Origin: Gammaproteobacteria bacterium UBA7310
GTDB lineage: Bacteria; Pseudomonadota; Gammaproteobacteria; Pseudomonadales; Ketobacteraceae
DNA length: 49,836 bases
Assembly (NCBI GenBank): GCA_002471665.1
Contig: DKQK01000069.1
Span: 1 to 49,836 of the forward strand
Direction of reading: 5' to 3'
Of this stretch, positions 1 to 8,400 are shown one piece after another (the first letter of the stretch is position 1; every line of letters begins with the position of its first letter). The notes under the pieces were generated by a model, which saw nothing but the letters and a program-made list of their open reading frames with translations, made no database searches and had not been told where the DNA came from. A program made the position numbers and the translations under genes.

Positions 1-36
1 CGTTTTGATTCGGTTGAGTGCTTTACAGGGCTTTTT

Positions 37-55
37 ATATTTCTTTGGGTTATAT
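37..55. promoter_or_regulatory. Candidate CysB-binding motif upstream of cysH
   Basis: The 19 bases ATATTTCTTTGGGTTATAT align with near-identical sequences upstream of the TauE gene (2375-2393) and cysI (19411-19429). The site ends 101 bases before the cysH ATG and about 20 bases before the weak -35 region, the position expected for an activator of the CysB type. This copy is the most divergent of the three. The assignment to CysB is inferred from the sulfur genes that share it and from cysB lying next door. Confidence 0.45.
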
Positions 56-74
56 GAAGGTGCCATTCTTGTAT

Positions 75-103
75 TTCGGACTTTTCTCCTTCTCTGCTAG
101 AAT
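75..103 (+). promoter_or_regulatory. Predicted cysH promoter
   Basis: A good -10 hexamer TAGAAT lies at 98-103, preceded at a 17-base spacing by a poor -35 (TTCGGA, 75-80). A strong -10 with a weak -35 fits an activator-dependent sigma-70 promoter. The candidate CysB motif sits just upstream. Confidence 0.4.
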
Positions 104-156
104 ACGCGCCCTCAGAGAGGTATGACGAATTACGTGCAGTGAGTAGAGAGGCTGAA

Positions 157-888
157 ATGACTTTATCCCAAGCGGAAGCGCAAGCGTGGAACAGCGAGCT
201 GGAATCCAAATCACCCCAGGAGGTCCTGGCGGCAGCGCTGGATAAATATGACAACCTGGCCATTTCTTTCAGCGGTGCTGAAGATGTGGTTTTGGTGGAT
301 ATGGCTGCAAAACTGGGTAAACCCTTCCGTGTTTTCACGCTGGATACCGGCCGTTTGCACCCGGAGACCTACCGTTTTCTGGAGAAGGTCCGCAATCATT
401 ATGATGTTAAGATTGAAGCCACCTTCCCGGATATGGCTCAGGTTGAGAAACTGCTCGAAGAAAAGGGCATGTTCAGCTTCTATCAGGATGACCACAAAGA
501 GTGCTGCGCCATTCGCAAGGTGGGCCCACTGCGCCGCAAACTGAGTACGTTGAATGCTTGGGTGACCGGCCAGCGCAAGGATCAAAGCCCCGGAACCCGG
601 GTGGATATCCCCCTTATCCAGATTGATGGCGCTTTCTCCACCGAGACCAATCAGTTGATTAAATTCAATCCTCTGGCAAACTGGAGCTCTGAGCAGGTCT
701 GGGCGTACATTCGAAGCAACGACGTTCCTTATAATGAGCTGCACGAGAAAGGTTTCATCAGTATCGGTTGTGAGCCTTGCACCAGACCGGTTTTACCGAA
801 CCAGCATGAACGGGAAGGCCGTTGGTGGTGGGAAGAGGCAACGGCCAAAGAATGCGGCTTACACGCCATTAATGTTGATAAAAAATAG
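157..888 (+). CDS. cysH: Assimilatory adenylyl-sulfate (APS) reductase
   Basis: Cytoplasmic enzyme that reduces APS to sulfite with thiol electrons. The PAPS-reductase fold is seen in SFSGAEDVVL near residue 38 and the TLDTGRLHPET segment near residue 65. Cysteines C116-C117 and C205-x2-C208 form the [4Fe-4S] ligand set found in APS reductases and absent from the E. coli PAPS enzyme. The catalytic cysteine is C233 in the KECGLH tail. The substrate is therefore APS rather than PAPS by family rule. I chose the ATG at 157 because AGAGAGG (145-151) is well spaced before it; a GTG at 139 would add six residues but has no good ribosome site. It is followed 12 bases later by a CXXC protein and is probably activated by CysB. 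Confidence 0.95.
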   Translation: MTLSQAEAQAWNSELESKSPQEVLAAALDKYDNLAISFSGAEDVVLVDMAAKLGKPFRVFTLDTGRLHPETYRFLEKVRNHYDVKIEATFPDMAQVEKLLEEKGMFSFYQDDHKECCAIRKVGPLRRKLSTLNAWVTGQRKDQSPGTRVDIPLIQIDGAFSTETNQLIKFNPLANWSSEQVWAYIRSNDVPYNELHEKGFISIGCEPCTRPVLPNQHEREGRWWWEEATAKECGLHAINVDKK

Positions 889-900
889 AGAGTTAGTGCG

Positions 901-1236
901 ATGAAAATCACTCTGGTTAAGAAAATCCTGGCAGACGGCTCCCCCTGTAAAAAATGTGGTGAGGTAATCGGTCGGCTTGAAGATTCTGGCCAAATGGAGC
1001 GCATCGACGAGATTCTGGTGGCGGACGAGCGTGACCCCACCAGCGCCGGCATGTTGTTGGCCGCAGAGCTGAACGTCGACCGCGCGCCCTTCTTCGTGGT
1101 GGATTACGATGATGGTCGACAGAGTGTATACACCGTGTACTTCAAATTCGTAAAAGAAGTCCTGGAACAGACCACGGAAGAAAAGGACGAGCTGAAAGAG
1201 ATTCTGCACAACAACCCGGATCTGGATTTTCTGTAA
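901..1236 (+). CDS. Small thioredoxin-fold CXXC protein
   Basis: A 111-residue soluble protein with no signal peptide. The layout is thioredoxin/glutaredoxin-like: a first strand, the redox pair C16-K-K-C19, a helix, a second strand (EILVADE), then RAPFFVVD, which carries the proline expected cis to the active site, and a final helix. It starts 12 bases after cysH and is almost certainly co-transcribed with it; from memory, the same small gene lies between cysH and cysB in Pseudomonas. CysH needs a dithiol reductant (thioredoxin or glutaredoxin), so a role as its dedicated electron donor is a reasonable inference, not shown. The exact family name is not known to me. Confidence 0.8.
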   Translation: MKITLVKKILADGSPCKKCGEVIGRLEDSGQMERIDEILVADERDPTSAGMLLAAELNVDRAPFFVVDYDDGRQSVYTVYFKFVKEVLEQTTEEKDELKEILHNNPDLDFL

Positions 1237-1289
1237 CGGGTCACTGGCGGAAACCACAGCTCAGTACCCTATATACGAGTACCCCATAA

Positions 1290-1324
1290 AAAAGCCCCGG
1301 ACGACCTGATCGCCCGGGGCTTTT
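1290..1324. terminator. Bidirectional rho-independent terminator
   Basis: AAAAGCCCCGG (1290-1300) pairs with CCGGGGCTTTT (1314-1324) around a 13-base loop. A on one side and T on the other let it end both the cysH operon on the plus strand and cysB on the minus strand. Confidence 0.85.
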
Positions 1325-1343
1325 CGCTGAGGAAAGCGACTTG

Positions 1344-2315
1344 TTACAGAACTGGCAGCTGGATGTGGCTGAATAACTCATCCAGCTCTGAGCGGGTGTG
1401 CCGTTCGACCGCTTCGTTGACCACTTCTTTGGTCAAATGAGGCGCAAACAGCTCGATGAACTCATACATAAACCCACGCAGGAAGGTACCCCGCCGGAAA
1501 CCGATTTTGGTAACACTGGGCTCGAACAGGTGCGACGCATCCAACGCCACCAGATCCGGGTCGTTATCATCGCAGGCCATTTTCGCAACGATGCCCACAC
1601 CCAGCCCCAGCTTGACATAGGTCTTGATAACATCGGCATCCGCTGCGGTAAACACCACTTTCGGCGATAACCCTTTATCCAGGAACGCATCATCCAGTTT
1701 GGAACGGCCGGTGAACCCGAAGGTGTAAGTCACGATCGGCTGGCGGGCAACCTCCTCCAGTGTGATCTTGGATGATTGTGCCAGAGGATGGTTGCGGGGC
1801 ACGATAATAGCCCGGTTCCAGCTGTAACAGGGCATCATAATAAGGTCACCAAACAGCTCCAGTGCTTCTGTTGCGATGGCAAAGTCTACTGTGCCGTCGG
1901 CCGCCATTTCTGAGATCTGGATCGGCGTGCCCTGATGCATGTGCAATGACACTTCAGGGTATTTATCTATGAAAGTTTCGATCACACCCGGCAGCGCATA
2001 GCGTGCCTGCGTGTGGGTGGTGGCCAACGACAGGCTGCCTTTGGTTTCATCACTGAACTCCTGGGCAACCTGCTTGATACTGTCAACTTTGCGTAGAATC
2101 TCGCCGGAAATCTTGAGGATCGCTTCCCCGGCCGGTGTTACCCGGGTTAAGTGTTTTCCACTGCGGGAAAAGATCTCGACACCCAATTCATCTTCCAGGA
2201 GTCGAATCTGTTTACTGATGCCGGGCTGCGATGTGTAGAGGCTTTGCGCGGTAACTGAGACGTTCAGATCGTGTCGCGCCACTTCCCAGATGTAACGCAA
2301 TTGCTGAAGTTTCAT
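1344..2315 (-). CDS. cysB: LysR-type regulator of cysteine biosynthesis CysB
   Basis: A 323-residue LysR-family regulator, the same length as enterobacterial CysB. The N-terminal winged helix-turn-helix covers roughly residues 2-60 (MKLQQLRYI start, then TSQPGISKQIRLLEDELG). The C-terminal periplasmic-binding-like effector domain follows from about 90, with TTHTQARYALP and the YTFGFTGRSKLD segment typical of CysB. By family knowledge it senses N-acetylserine/O-acetylserine and sulfide-related signals and activates sulfate assimilation. A strong ribosome site (GGGAGG) precedes the ATG. It is convergent with the cysH operon and divergent from the TauE gene. The motif at 2375-2393 in the shared promoter region could also allow autoregulation. 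Confidence 0.95.
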   Translation of the reverse strand: MKLQQLRYIWEVARHDLNVSVTAQSLYTSQPGISKQIRLLEDELGVEIFSRSGKHLTRVTPAGEAILKISGEILRKVDSIKQVAQEFSDETKGSLSLATTHTQARYALPGVIETFIDKYPEVSLHMHQGTPIQISEMAADGTVDFAIATEALELFGDLIMMPCYSWNRAIIVPRNHPLAQSSKITLEEVARQPIVTYTFGFTGRSKLDDAFLDKGLSPKVVFTAADADVIKTYVKLGLGVGIVAKMACDDNDPDLVALDASHLFEPSVTKIGFRRGTFLRGFMYEFIELFAPHLTKEVVNEAVERHTRSELDELFSHIQLPVL

Positions 2316-2374
2316 GGATCTCCCTCCCCCTTCCTTTTTTATATTTGCACTCGGGGTTATAACAATATGAAAAT

Positions 2375-2393
2375 ATATTCCTTTGCAGAATAG
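2375..2393. promoter_or_regulatory. Candidate CysB-binding motif between cysB and the TauE gene
   Basis: ATATTCCTTTGCAGAATAG contains the inverted repeat ATTC-N7-GAAT and is identical over its first ten bases to the motif upstream of cysI. It ends 97 bases before the TauE ATG and 60 bases upstream of the cysB start. It is therefore placed to activate the exporter and possibly to repress cysB. Confidence 0.5.
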
Positions 2394-2490
2394 GACAGAA
2401 TGGATAAATTTACCAACCTCAAAACTTCAGATTGTTAAATTTTTTTCTGTTATTGCTGTTTAAACTTAGAAGAGATTGCCGGCGGCGTCT

Positions 2491-3276
2491 ATGGATTTGG
2501 TTGTATACATATTAGCGGGCGCAGCGGTGGGCTTTGCCGTTGGGGTTACCGGTGTCGGAGGTGGCTCATTGATGACCCCTCTGTTGCTGCTGTTCGGCTT
2601 TCCGCCTCATGTGGCCGTTGGCACTGACCTCCTCTACGCGTCCATTACCAAAGCAGGTGGTGTGGTGGTGCACAAGCGCCAGGGCACCATACGCTGGAAC
2701 ATCGTATTTTATCTGTTTGCCGGCAGCCTGCCGGCCAGTCTAGCCACGGTGTATGTCCTGCACAGCTATTTCCCAGATTCTGAATCCTATGGCCATGTGC
2801 TGACCTCCATGCTGGGCATCATGCTGATTCTGACCTCTATTGTGCTGCTGTTTCGCAAAAAGATACTGTCGGAATCCCACGAGCACAACAAATCCGGGAT
2901 TCTTGCGCACCTGCAACATCATTCTCCCCGCTATACCTGGGCCATGGGGGTTTTACTGGGAATCATGGTAACGCTTTCCTCGGTGGGCGCGGGTGCCTTC
3001 GGCGCGGCCGTGCTTCTCCTCCTTTACCCCCGCCTGCCTTCCATCAACGTCGTGGGCACCGACCTGGCCCATGCCGTACCCCTGACGTTGGTGGCGGGTA
3101 CCGGACACCTGTTTTTAGGTAACGTGGATTTCTATCTGCTGGGTGCCCTGTTGGTAGGCTCTCTGCCCGCCATTTACGTGGGAACCAAGGTGGCCACCCG
3201 TCTCCCGGAGAAGTTTTTACAGCCCATGTTGGCCAGCATGCTGCTGGCTCTGGGTGTCAAATACGCGTTTTTCTAA
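2491..3276 (+). CDS. TauE/SafE-family anion exporter, probable sulfite exporter
   Basis: A 261-residue polytopic inner membrane protein, mostly hydrophobic, with the two half-repeats typical of TauE/SafE. The first half has GVTGVGGGSLMTPLLLLFG and GTDLLYASITKAGG (residues about 18-60). The second repeats this as TLSSVGAGAFGAAVLLLLYP and GTDLAHAVPLTLVAG (about 155-210). The family exports sulfite, sulfoacetate or related anions. Its place beside cysB, with a shared candidate CysB box, favours sulfite or another sulfur anion; this is inference. I chose the ATG at 2491; a TTG at 2476 would add five residues. The last 20 bases overlap the convergent usp gene. Confidence 0.8.
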   Translation: MDLVVYILAGAAVGFAVGVTGVGGGSLMTPLLLLFGFPPHVAVGTDLLYASITKAGGVVVHKRQGTIRWNIVFYLFAGSLPASLATVYVLHSYFPDSESYGHVLTSMLGIMLILTSIVLLFRKKILSESHEHNKSGILAHLQHHSPRYTWAMGVLLGIMVTLSSVGAGAFGAAVLLLLYPRLPSINVVGTDLAHAVPLTLVAGTGHLFLGNVDFYLLGALLVGSLPAIYVGTKVATRLPEKFLQPMLASMLLALGVKYAFF

Positions 3277-3781
3277 GTTGTTGCTGATTTGGACGTATTC
3301 CTACCGCGGTGGTGGGCACCAGGTAAATGGGAATATGGGATAGCTGCAATACTTTCGATGCCACCGAACCGATGGCGGTGCTGTTATCCGATTGGTTGCC
3401 GTGGGTGCCCATCACAATCAGATCCGCATCAACGGCCCGTGCGGTTTCGAGAATCACTTCACAGGCCTCCCCATCCAGCACCAAAACATCCTGTATACAG
3501 GTCTTGGCTTCGCTGCGATCAATAAAGTCCTCCTCGAACGCCTGCCTGACCCTGGCGCGGATGGTGGTCATCACGGCTTCGTAGCCATGCAATCTCAATG
3601 CAGCCTTATCTTCCTGGGGTACATAGGTTTCCAGCAGCGCACCGGCAAAGACGCTTACCGGTTCCACCGCGTGAATAACCGTGACCTGGGCGCTGTGTTT
3701 GTTTGCGAGCTCACACACGTGCTCAAGAATATAGGGGCCATACAGCCCGAGATCGGTAGCATACAGGATGTTGTTTAACAT
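3257..3781 (-). CDS. Universal stress protein UspA family
   Basis: A 174-residue single-domain Usp protein. The N-terminus NNILYATDLGLYG is the usual first strand. The C-terminal ATP-binding signature G-x2-G-x9-G-S is present as GTHGNQSDNSTAIGS, so this is probably the ATP-binding type. The function is general stress adaptation by family knowledge; no specific partner is visible. The 3' end overlaps the end of the TauE gene by 20 bases on the opposite strand, leaving no room for a separate terminator. Confidence 0.85.
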   Translation of the reverse strand: MLNNILYATDLGLYGPYILEHVCELANKHSAQVTVIHAVEPVSVFAGALLETYVPQEDKAALRLHGYEAVMTTIRARVRQAFEEDFIDRSEAKTCIQDVLVLDGEACEVILETARAVDADLIVMGTHGNQSDNSTAIGSVASKVLQLSHIPIYLVPTTAVGIRPNQQQLRKTRI

Positions 3782-4064
3782 TAATTAACAAGACTTCAAC
3801 GGCAGAATGTACGTTCTTTGACCATTTTTAAATCATAGCAGGTGCTCCTGTCTTTGCCTGAACTGATTCACTCTAAATAACTGGAAAAGAAGAAGTAAAT
3901 TCAGTTAGGCGCAGCTAAAAACGGTGGCTTGAAATTGTGCGCTGAAAAGCGCGAAGTGGTCCGCATTCCCGCTATTACAAATTGGTTTAGTTTAGGTTTG
4001 GTGACTACTTTTTAAGTATTCAAATGGACGCAGTTTCAATAACGTATTAGGTAGTCGTTGCAGT
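3782..4064. other. Intergenic region between usp and an exported protein gene
   Basis: These 283 bases lie between two divergent genes and should hold both promoters. I see a short GCGC-TGAAAA-GCGC hairpin at about 3937-3951 and AT-rich stretches, but no confident -35/-10 pair, repeat, small gene or RNA gene. Confidence 0.4.
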
Positions 4065-4556
4065 ATGAATGTGCATGGTTTCTGGAAAGGTTTGATCGCG
4101 GGCGCAGTGTGCAGTGCGTGTATTGCTTCTGTTGGAGCGAACGCCGCCGAGATCGAAGCCCATGGCATCCGACTGACAGAAGAACAAAGCCACCTGTTAA
4201 ACGGTTACCATCCCCCTGCCCGTGCCAATTATGACATGCACGGACTCATGCCCAACCCGGGCATGGCGATCCCTTTGGTTGCACTGAAATTTACTGCCGA
4301 GACCAACCTGATGAAAGGCAACGCACTTGAGTTGGGGGCAAATTATCGATCCTGGCGCATTGATCCTCTCTCGGCGGAAATCGATGTTACCACAGTGGGC
4401 ACCACGTTTACGGTGCAGGCCGGATCGCTGCCAACCCCGCTGCTGAAGGCCCTGGATTTCTCCAGCGCCATTCGGGAAAAGGTCGAACTGTGCCCGGAAA
4501 AGATCATTGATAAAATGGTCATCGATGGCGCAGTTGGGTTCAACTACAGTTGGTAA
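4065..4556 (+). CDS. Exported protein of unknown function
   Basis: A 163-residue protein I do not recognise. The first 27 residues look like a Sec signal peptide: a lysine at position 8, a small and hydrophobic core (LIAGAVCSACIASVGA) and a likely cleavage after ANA. The mature part is soluble with many beta-strand-like segments and one cysteine (KVELCPEK), and it ends in GFNYSW. A C-terminal aromatic residue is common in outer membrane beta-barrels, but the protein is too short to claim one. It is monocistronic, convergent with the 5'-nucleotidase gene 18 bases away. Periplasmic location is inferred; no function can be assigned. Confidence 0.65.
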   Translation: MNVHGFWKGLIAGAVCSACIASVGANAAEIEAHGIRLTEEQSHLLNGYHPPARANYDMHGLMPNPGMAIPLVALKFTAETNLMKGNALELGANYRSWRIDPLSAEIDVTTVGTTFTVQAGSLPTPLLKALDFSSAIREKVELCPEKIIDKMVIDGAVGFNYSW

Positions 4557-4574
4557 GCGCACAAACCGGCTGAA

Positions 4575-5486
4575 CTACTTTGCCTGATTGGCAACGCCAT
4601 GGGGAACGTGGCCGGCTGCCACATGCTCACTGGCAGACACACAATGCCCTTCCTGATCATCAAAGAACACATCTGCACCAAAGGCCTTAAGAAAGGCGCC
4701 CTTATCCAACCCCCCCAGGAACAGGGATTCATCAATCCTGATATTCCAGTTACGCAACGTGCGTACGACTCGCTCATGGGCTGGCGCGGAACGCGCCGTC
4801 ACCAGAGCCGTACGGATGGGGCAATCTTCCTCCTTGAACTGCGCCTGCAGATTATGCAACGCCTGCAGGAAAGGCTTGAACGGCCCGCCGCGCATCGGCG
4901 TTTTGGCGGCCGCTCTTTCTGATGCGGTAAACGCTTCCAGCCCCTGGCTTTGATATATCTGTTCTGATTCATCGGAGAACAATACCGCGTCGCCATCAAA
5001 CGCGATTTTCAATTCAGTGGCCAGGTTCTTCTGTGTCGCTTTGCTGGGGGAAATAATGCTGGCGGCGGCATAGCCATTTTCAAGGGCGTTGCGTACATCC
5101 TCAGGGTTGGTGGACAAAAACAAGTGAGCGCCGAAGGCTTCCACGTACCGATAGGGGCTCTTGCCACCGGAAAAGGCCGCACGGGTAATGGGCAGCTTCC
5201 AGTTTTCTATGGCATTGAAGACCCTTAAACCGGTATCCGCAGAATTGCGTGACAACAGAATTACCTCGACACCGGTTTCACCGGAAACCATATCGTTGAT
5301 GGCCAGCAGCTTCTTAACCAGTGGATAAGCCTCTCCGGTTTCCAGAGGCGTGTCCTCATTGTCGATTTGATATTGACGGTAGGCCTCAAGGCCCTGCTCC
5401 CGGTAGATTCTGTGGCTCTCCGACAAGTCGAACAGTGCGCTGGAGGACGTGGCAATAACCAATTTGCCATCGAAGGTTATGGGCAT
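4575..5486 (-). CDS. Cytosolic 5'-nucleotidase (cN-I-like family)
   Basis: A 303-residue protein of the bacterial 5'-nucleotidase family related to eukaryotic cytosolic nucleotidase I, which dephosphorylates nucleoside monophosphates. Typical segments are the N-terminal KLVIATSSSALFDLSES, EVILLSRNSADTGLRVFN near residue 75, ITRAAFSGGKSPYRYVEAFG near 100, and the C-terminal FLGGLDKGAFLKAFGADVFFDDQ. The last supplies acidic residues of a HAD-type site. The ATG shares one base with the stop of the helicase-nuclease gene (TAATG), so the two are translationally coupled. That suggests, without proof, that it handles nucleotides released by DNA degradation. Confidence 0.85.
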   Translation of the reverse strand: MPITFDGKLVIATSSSALFDLSESHRIYREQGLEAYRQYQIDNEDTPLETGEAYPLVKKLLAINDMVSGETGVEVILLSRNSADTGLRVFNAIENWKLPITRAAFSGGKSPYRYVEAFGAHLFLSTNPEDVRNALENGYAAASIISPSKATQKNLATELKIAFDGDAVLFSDESEQIYQSQGLEAFTASERAAAKTPMRGGPFKPFLQALHNLQAQFKEEDCPIRTALVTARSAPAHERVVRTLRNWNIRIDESLFLGGLDKGAFLKAFGADVFFDDQEGHCVSASEHVAAGHVPHGVANQAK

Positions 5487-8400
5487 TAAATGGCTACCTC
5501 TTCCAGATGATCAATGAGTGGAAAATACAGGAACAGTTTTGTTGGCAACGGATGCTCTGCATTCAGCGCAGAGTGGTATCCCAGCAACTGGCTGCGATAT
5601 TGACCCACCTGCTGTTGCAAAAATTCAGTCAGGTCATTTTCCGGTTCAGAAAGTTTATAGTCAATGATATAGCGGGTGCCATTTTCCACAAAAGTGCGAT
5701 CCACAATGAATTTCTCTATGGGCTTATCCGTCTGATTACGCATGATCGAAAACTCTGCAGCATCGTGGGATTTGGGCGCCTGGAAGAGCCATGCGCCATG
5801 CTGCGACCGTTGTATCTGAGTCACGGCCCGAGTGACGATATCCAGTGCCTGTGGAATGTCTGGTGTTTCAAGTCCCATGCGACTGAGTTCCTGGGCCCAG
5901 GTATCCGCCAGCTGTACCGGATCCAGGGTTCCATAGAGAGACGGGCGCTTAGCCATTGCTTCCAGTATTGCATGGGTGAGGGTACCTGCATGGCGCCTGA
6001 TCTGAGAGCCTGATTCCACTTGCTCGATGGTAGGCGTATCATGGGGTTCAGGTTGGGCGGCAACCGCTGGCCCGCACCCCGTTTGCACAGCGTCAAGGAA
6101 GGCACTGGTGGCTGAACGGAAACAACGGTAGGCAGGTGTTTCCGTTTGGGGTTCAACATCGATCCGCTGATATAACAGATCGGAAATCCGGGGGATCAGG
6201 AAAGCCAAAAGGCTTTGCCCATCCGGCGCTTTCAGATCCCCGTCATCCTGTTCCACGCAAGCGCTGAGCAATAAGCGTTGCTTCGCGCGGGTACAGGCCA
6301 CATACAACAAGCGAGCGGCTTCGTTACGAAGCCTTTGCCGCTGCAGGCGCCATAGATACGCGTATACCGTACTATCGTTTTTTTCATGCCTTAACTCGAA
6401 CGGCGCCAGGAAAAGCTCCTGCTGCTCCGCGACTTGGGCGGTTTGCTTATCCAGCAGAATTAAGGGCTTATCGTCTGCTCGCGGTTTGCGATGCAGTTGC
6501 GGCAGAAACACACTGTCGAATTCAAGCCCTTTGGATTTATGCATGGTCATGACCTGAACCACCCGGGTACCCACCGGGTGGATCTCGGGAGGAACAAACA
6601 GATCATCCAGCTTTTTGCGCAAGGCCTGAAAATCCGGAATATCGGCAATGGTATCGATGGTATCAAGCAAACCAAAAAACAAATCAATTGATTGCAGGTC
6701 GGCTTTATTCCGGGCAGAGGCCGGAATGCCCAGTTGCAGTACGATGGAACGCAGGGCGTGCTGCCATTCCGACCGGTGTCGGTTCAGGTAAGCGTTCTGA
6801 TAGACCGCTCTGATATGTTTAAGCTTGCTGACGGTAAGATCGTTTTCCCAGGGGCAGTCCTCAAGTTTCTGCAGCGCATTCCAGGGCACGCTATCCAGGT
6901 TGTTCAGCGTATCCAGTTCTTTCAAGGTTAAGCCCAGCCAGGGGCCCCGCAGCAGGGCAAACCAGGAGACCTTGTCGTTAGGTGAAAGCAATGCGCGGGC
7001 GGCAGCCAGCAAATCGCTGATGATCTGACTTTGGGACAATGATTCTATGTCCACTGCCTGGTAGGGAATACCTGCATTTTTCAGATGGGGTACGATGTGG
7101 CCCACATGAGATTTGCCCTTTACCAGAATCGCAACGCTCTCCTGCCGGGGTAGATCTTTGATCTGCTCGCAGATCCAGTGTGCCTCTTGCACATCGGCGG
7201 ACGCTCGTTGATTTTTTTCATGGCCGAAGAGGGTAACGGAAACCGCATCAGCCGGCTTGGCATCCTTACTGGCAACAGATGCGGAATACTGTACTGCCCC
7301 CGTTCTGGTGTTGGCCGCCGCGGGAAAAATACGCTTAAAAACTCTGTTTACCCAGTCAATCACGGTTGCCGAGGAACGGAAATTGGAGGTCAGGGTTAGC
7401 GGGATTAAATTGATACTGCCAAGCCTTTGCGAGCGCCAAAGCCGCAGAAAGAGCCCCACGTCGGCTTTCCTAAAGGCATAGATCGATTGCATTGGGTCGC
7501 CCACCAGGAAGAGTGTGCGTCCATCGTTCTGCTCCCATCCCGACGTGAGTCGGTCCAGCAACTCAACCTGAACAAAGGAGGTATCCTGGAACTCATCGAC
7601 CAGAATGTGTGATATCTTGTTGTCCAACAACAAGGTAACATCGGATGGCATGTCCCCGGTGCCAAGGGTCATAAGAGCCGATAACGCTACTTCATTGAAG
7701 TCAACGCTGCGTTGGCTCTGGAACACCAGTTTTAAATGGGCTGCGGCATAGCGCATGATCTGTAACACGTCATCCAGCAATTGCCACTGTTCCGGGCTGA
7801 GGCTTGCGTGGGGCAGATTGACAAATTCCTGAACGCTTGCGATACCGGGCTCACCACTGCGCTCCAGTTGCTCAACCAGCTGCTTGACACGGGCTTTGTA
7901 TTCTTTGGCCAGCTTTTTTTCCGCTGCGTTATCACCTGTAGGAAATCCCTCATTCTTGGTGAAGCGTGAGCGCGGTTGAAGTTGACCGGTGAGCAGCAGT
8001 TTCAGTTGCTCCTTGGTGTGCTCGAACTCCCCTTCCACGGTATCAAGCAAAGGATGCGTCAGGTTTTGCGCCCGCAGTTGATTCTTGGCATAAATGCAGA
8101 TTTGCTCCAACTCGGGAAAGAAATCGGGATCGAAATGAGCTTGTACCAGCTCTAATCCATCCTGGTTCAGATTGGCAAGGGAGTGCTCCAACAAAGCCCT
8201 GAACTGATCCATGTTGCCATGGACGGCACTGACATCCGCCAGCCAATGATCACGCTGAGCAAGCATCTGGATCACCAGATTGCTTAACTTGGTAAAGTGA
8301 TTGTCAAGGTTACCCAGCACCCGGCGCAATGCCTTACCCAGCTCATCCCCTGCATCCAGGGAGGCAAGTAACTCTCTGGCAGCCTCGGTGTAGAGTTCCG

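Noticed and set aside
3925..3938. Sigma-54-like promoter TGGCTTGAAATTGT
   Set aside because: The GG and G positions are spaced correctly, but the essential GC at -12 is GT, so it does not meet the consensus.
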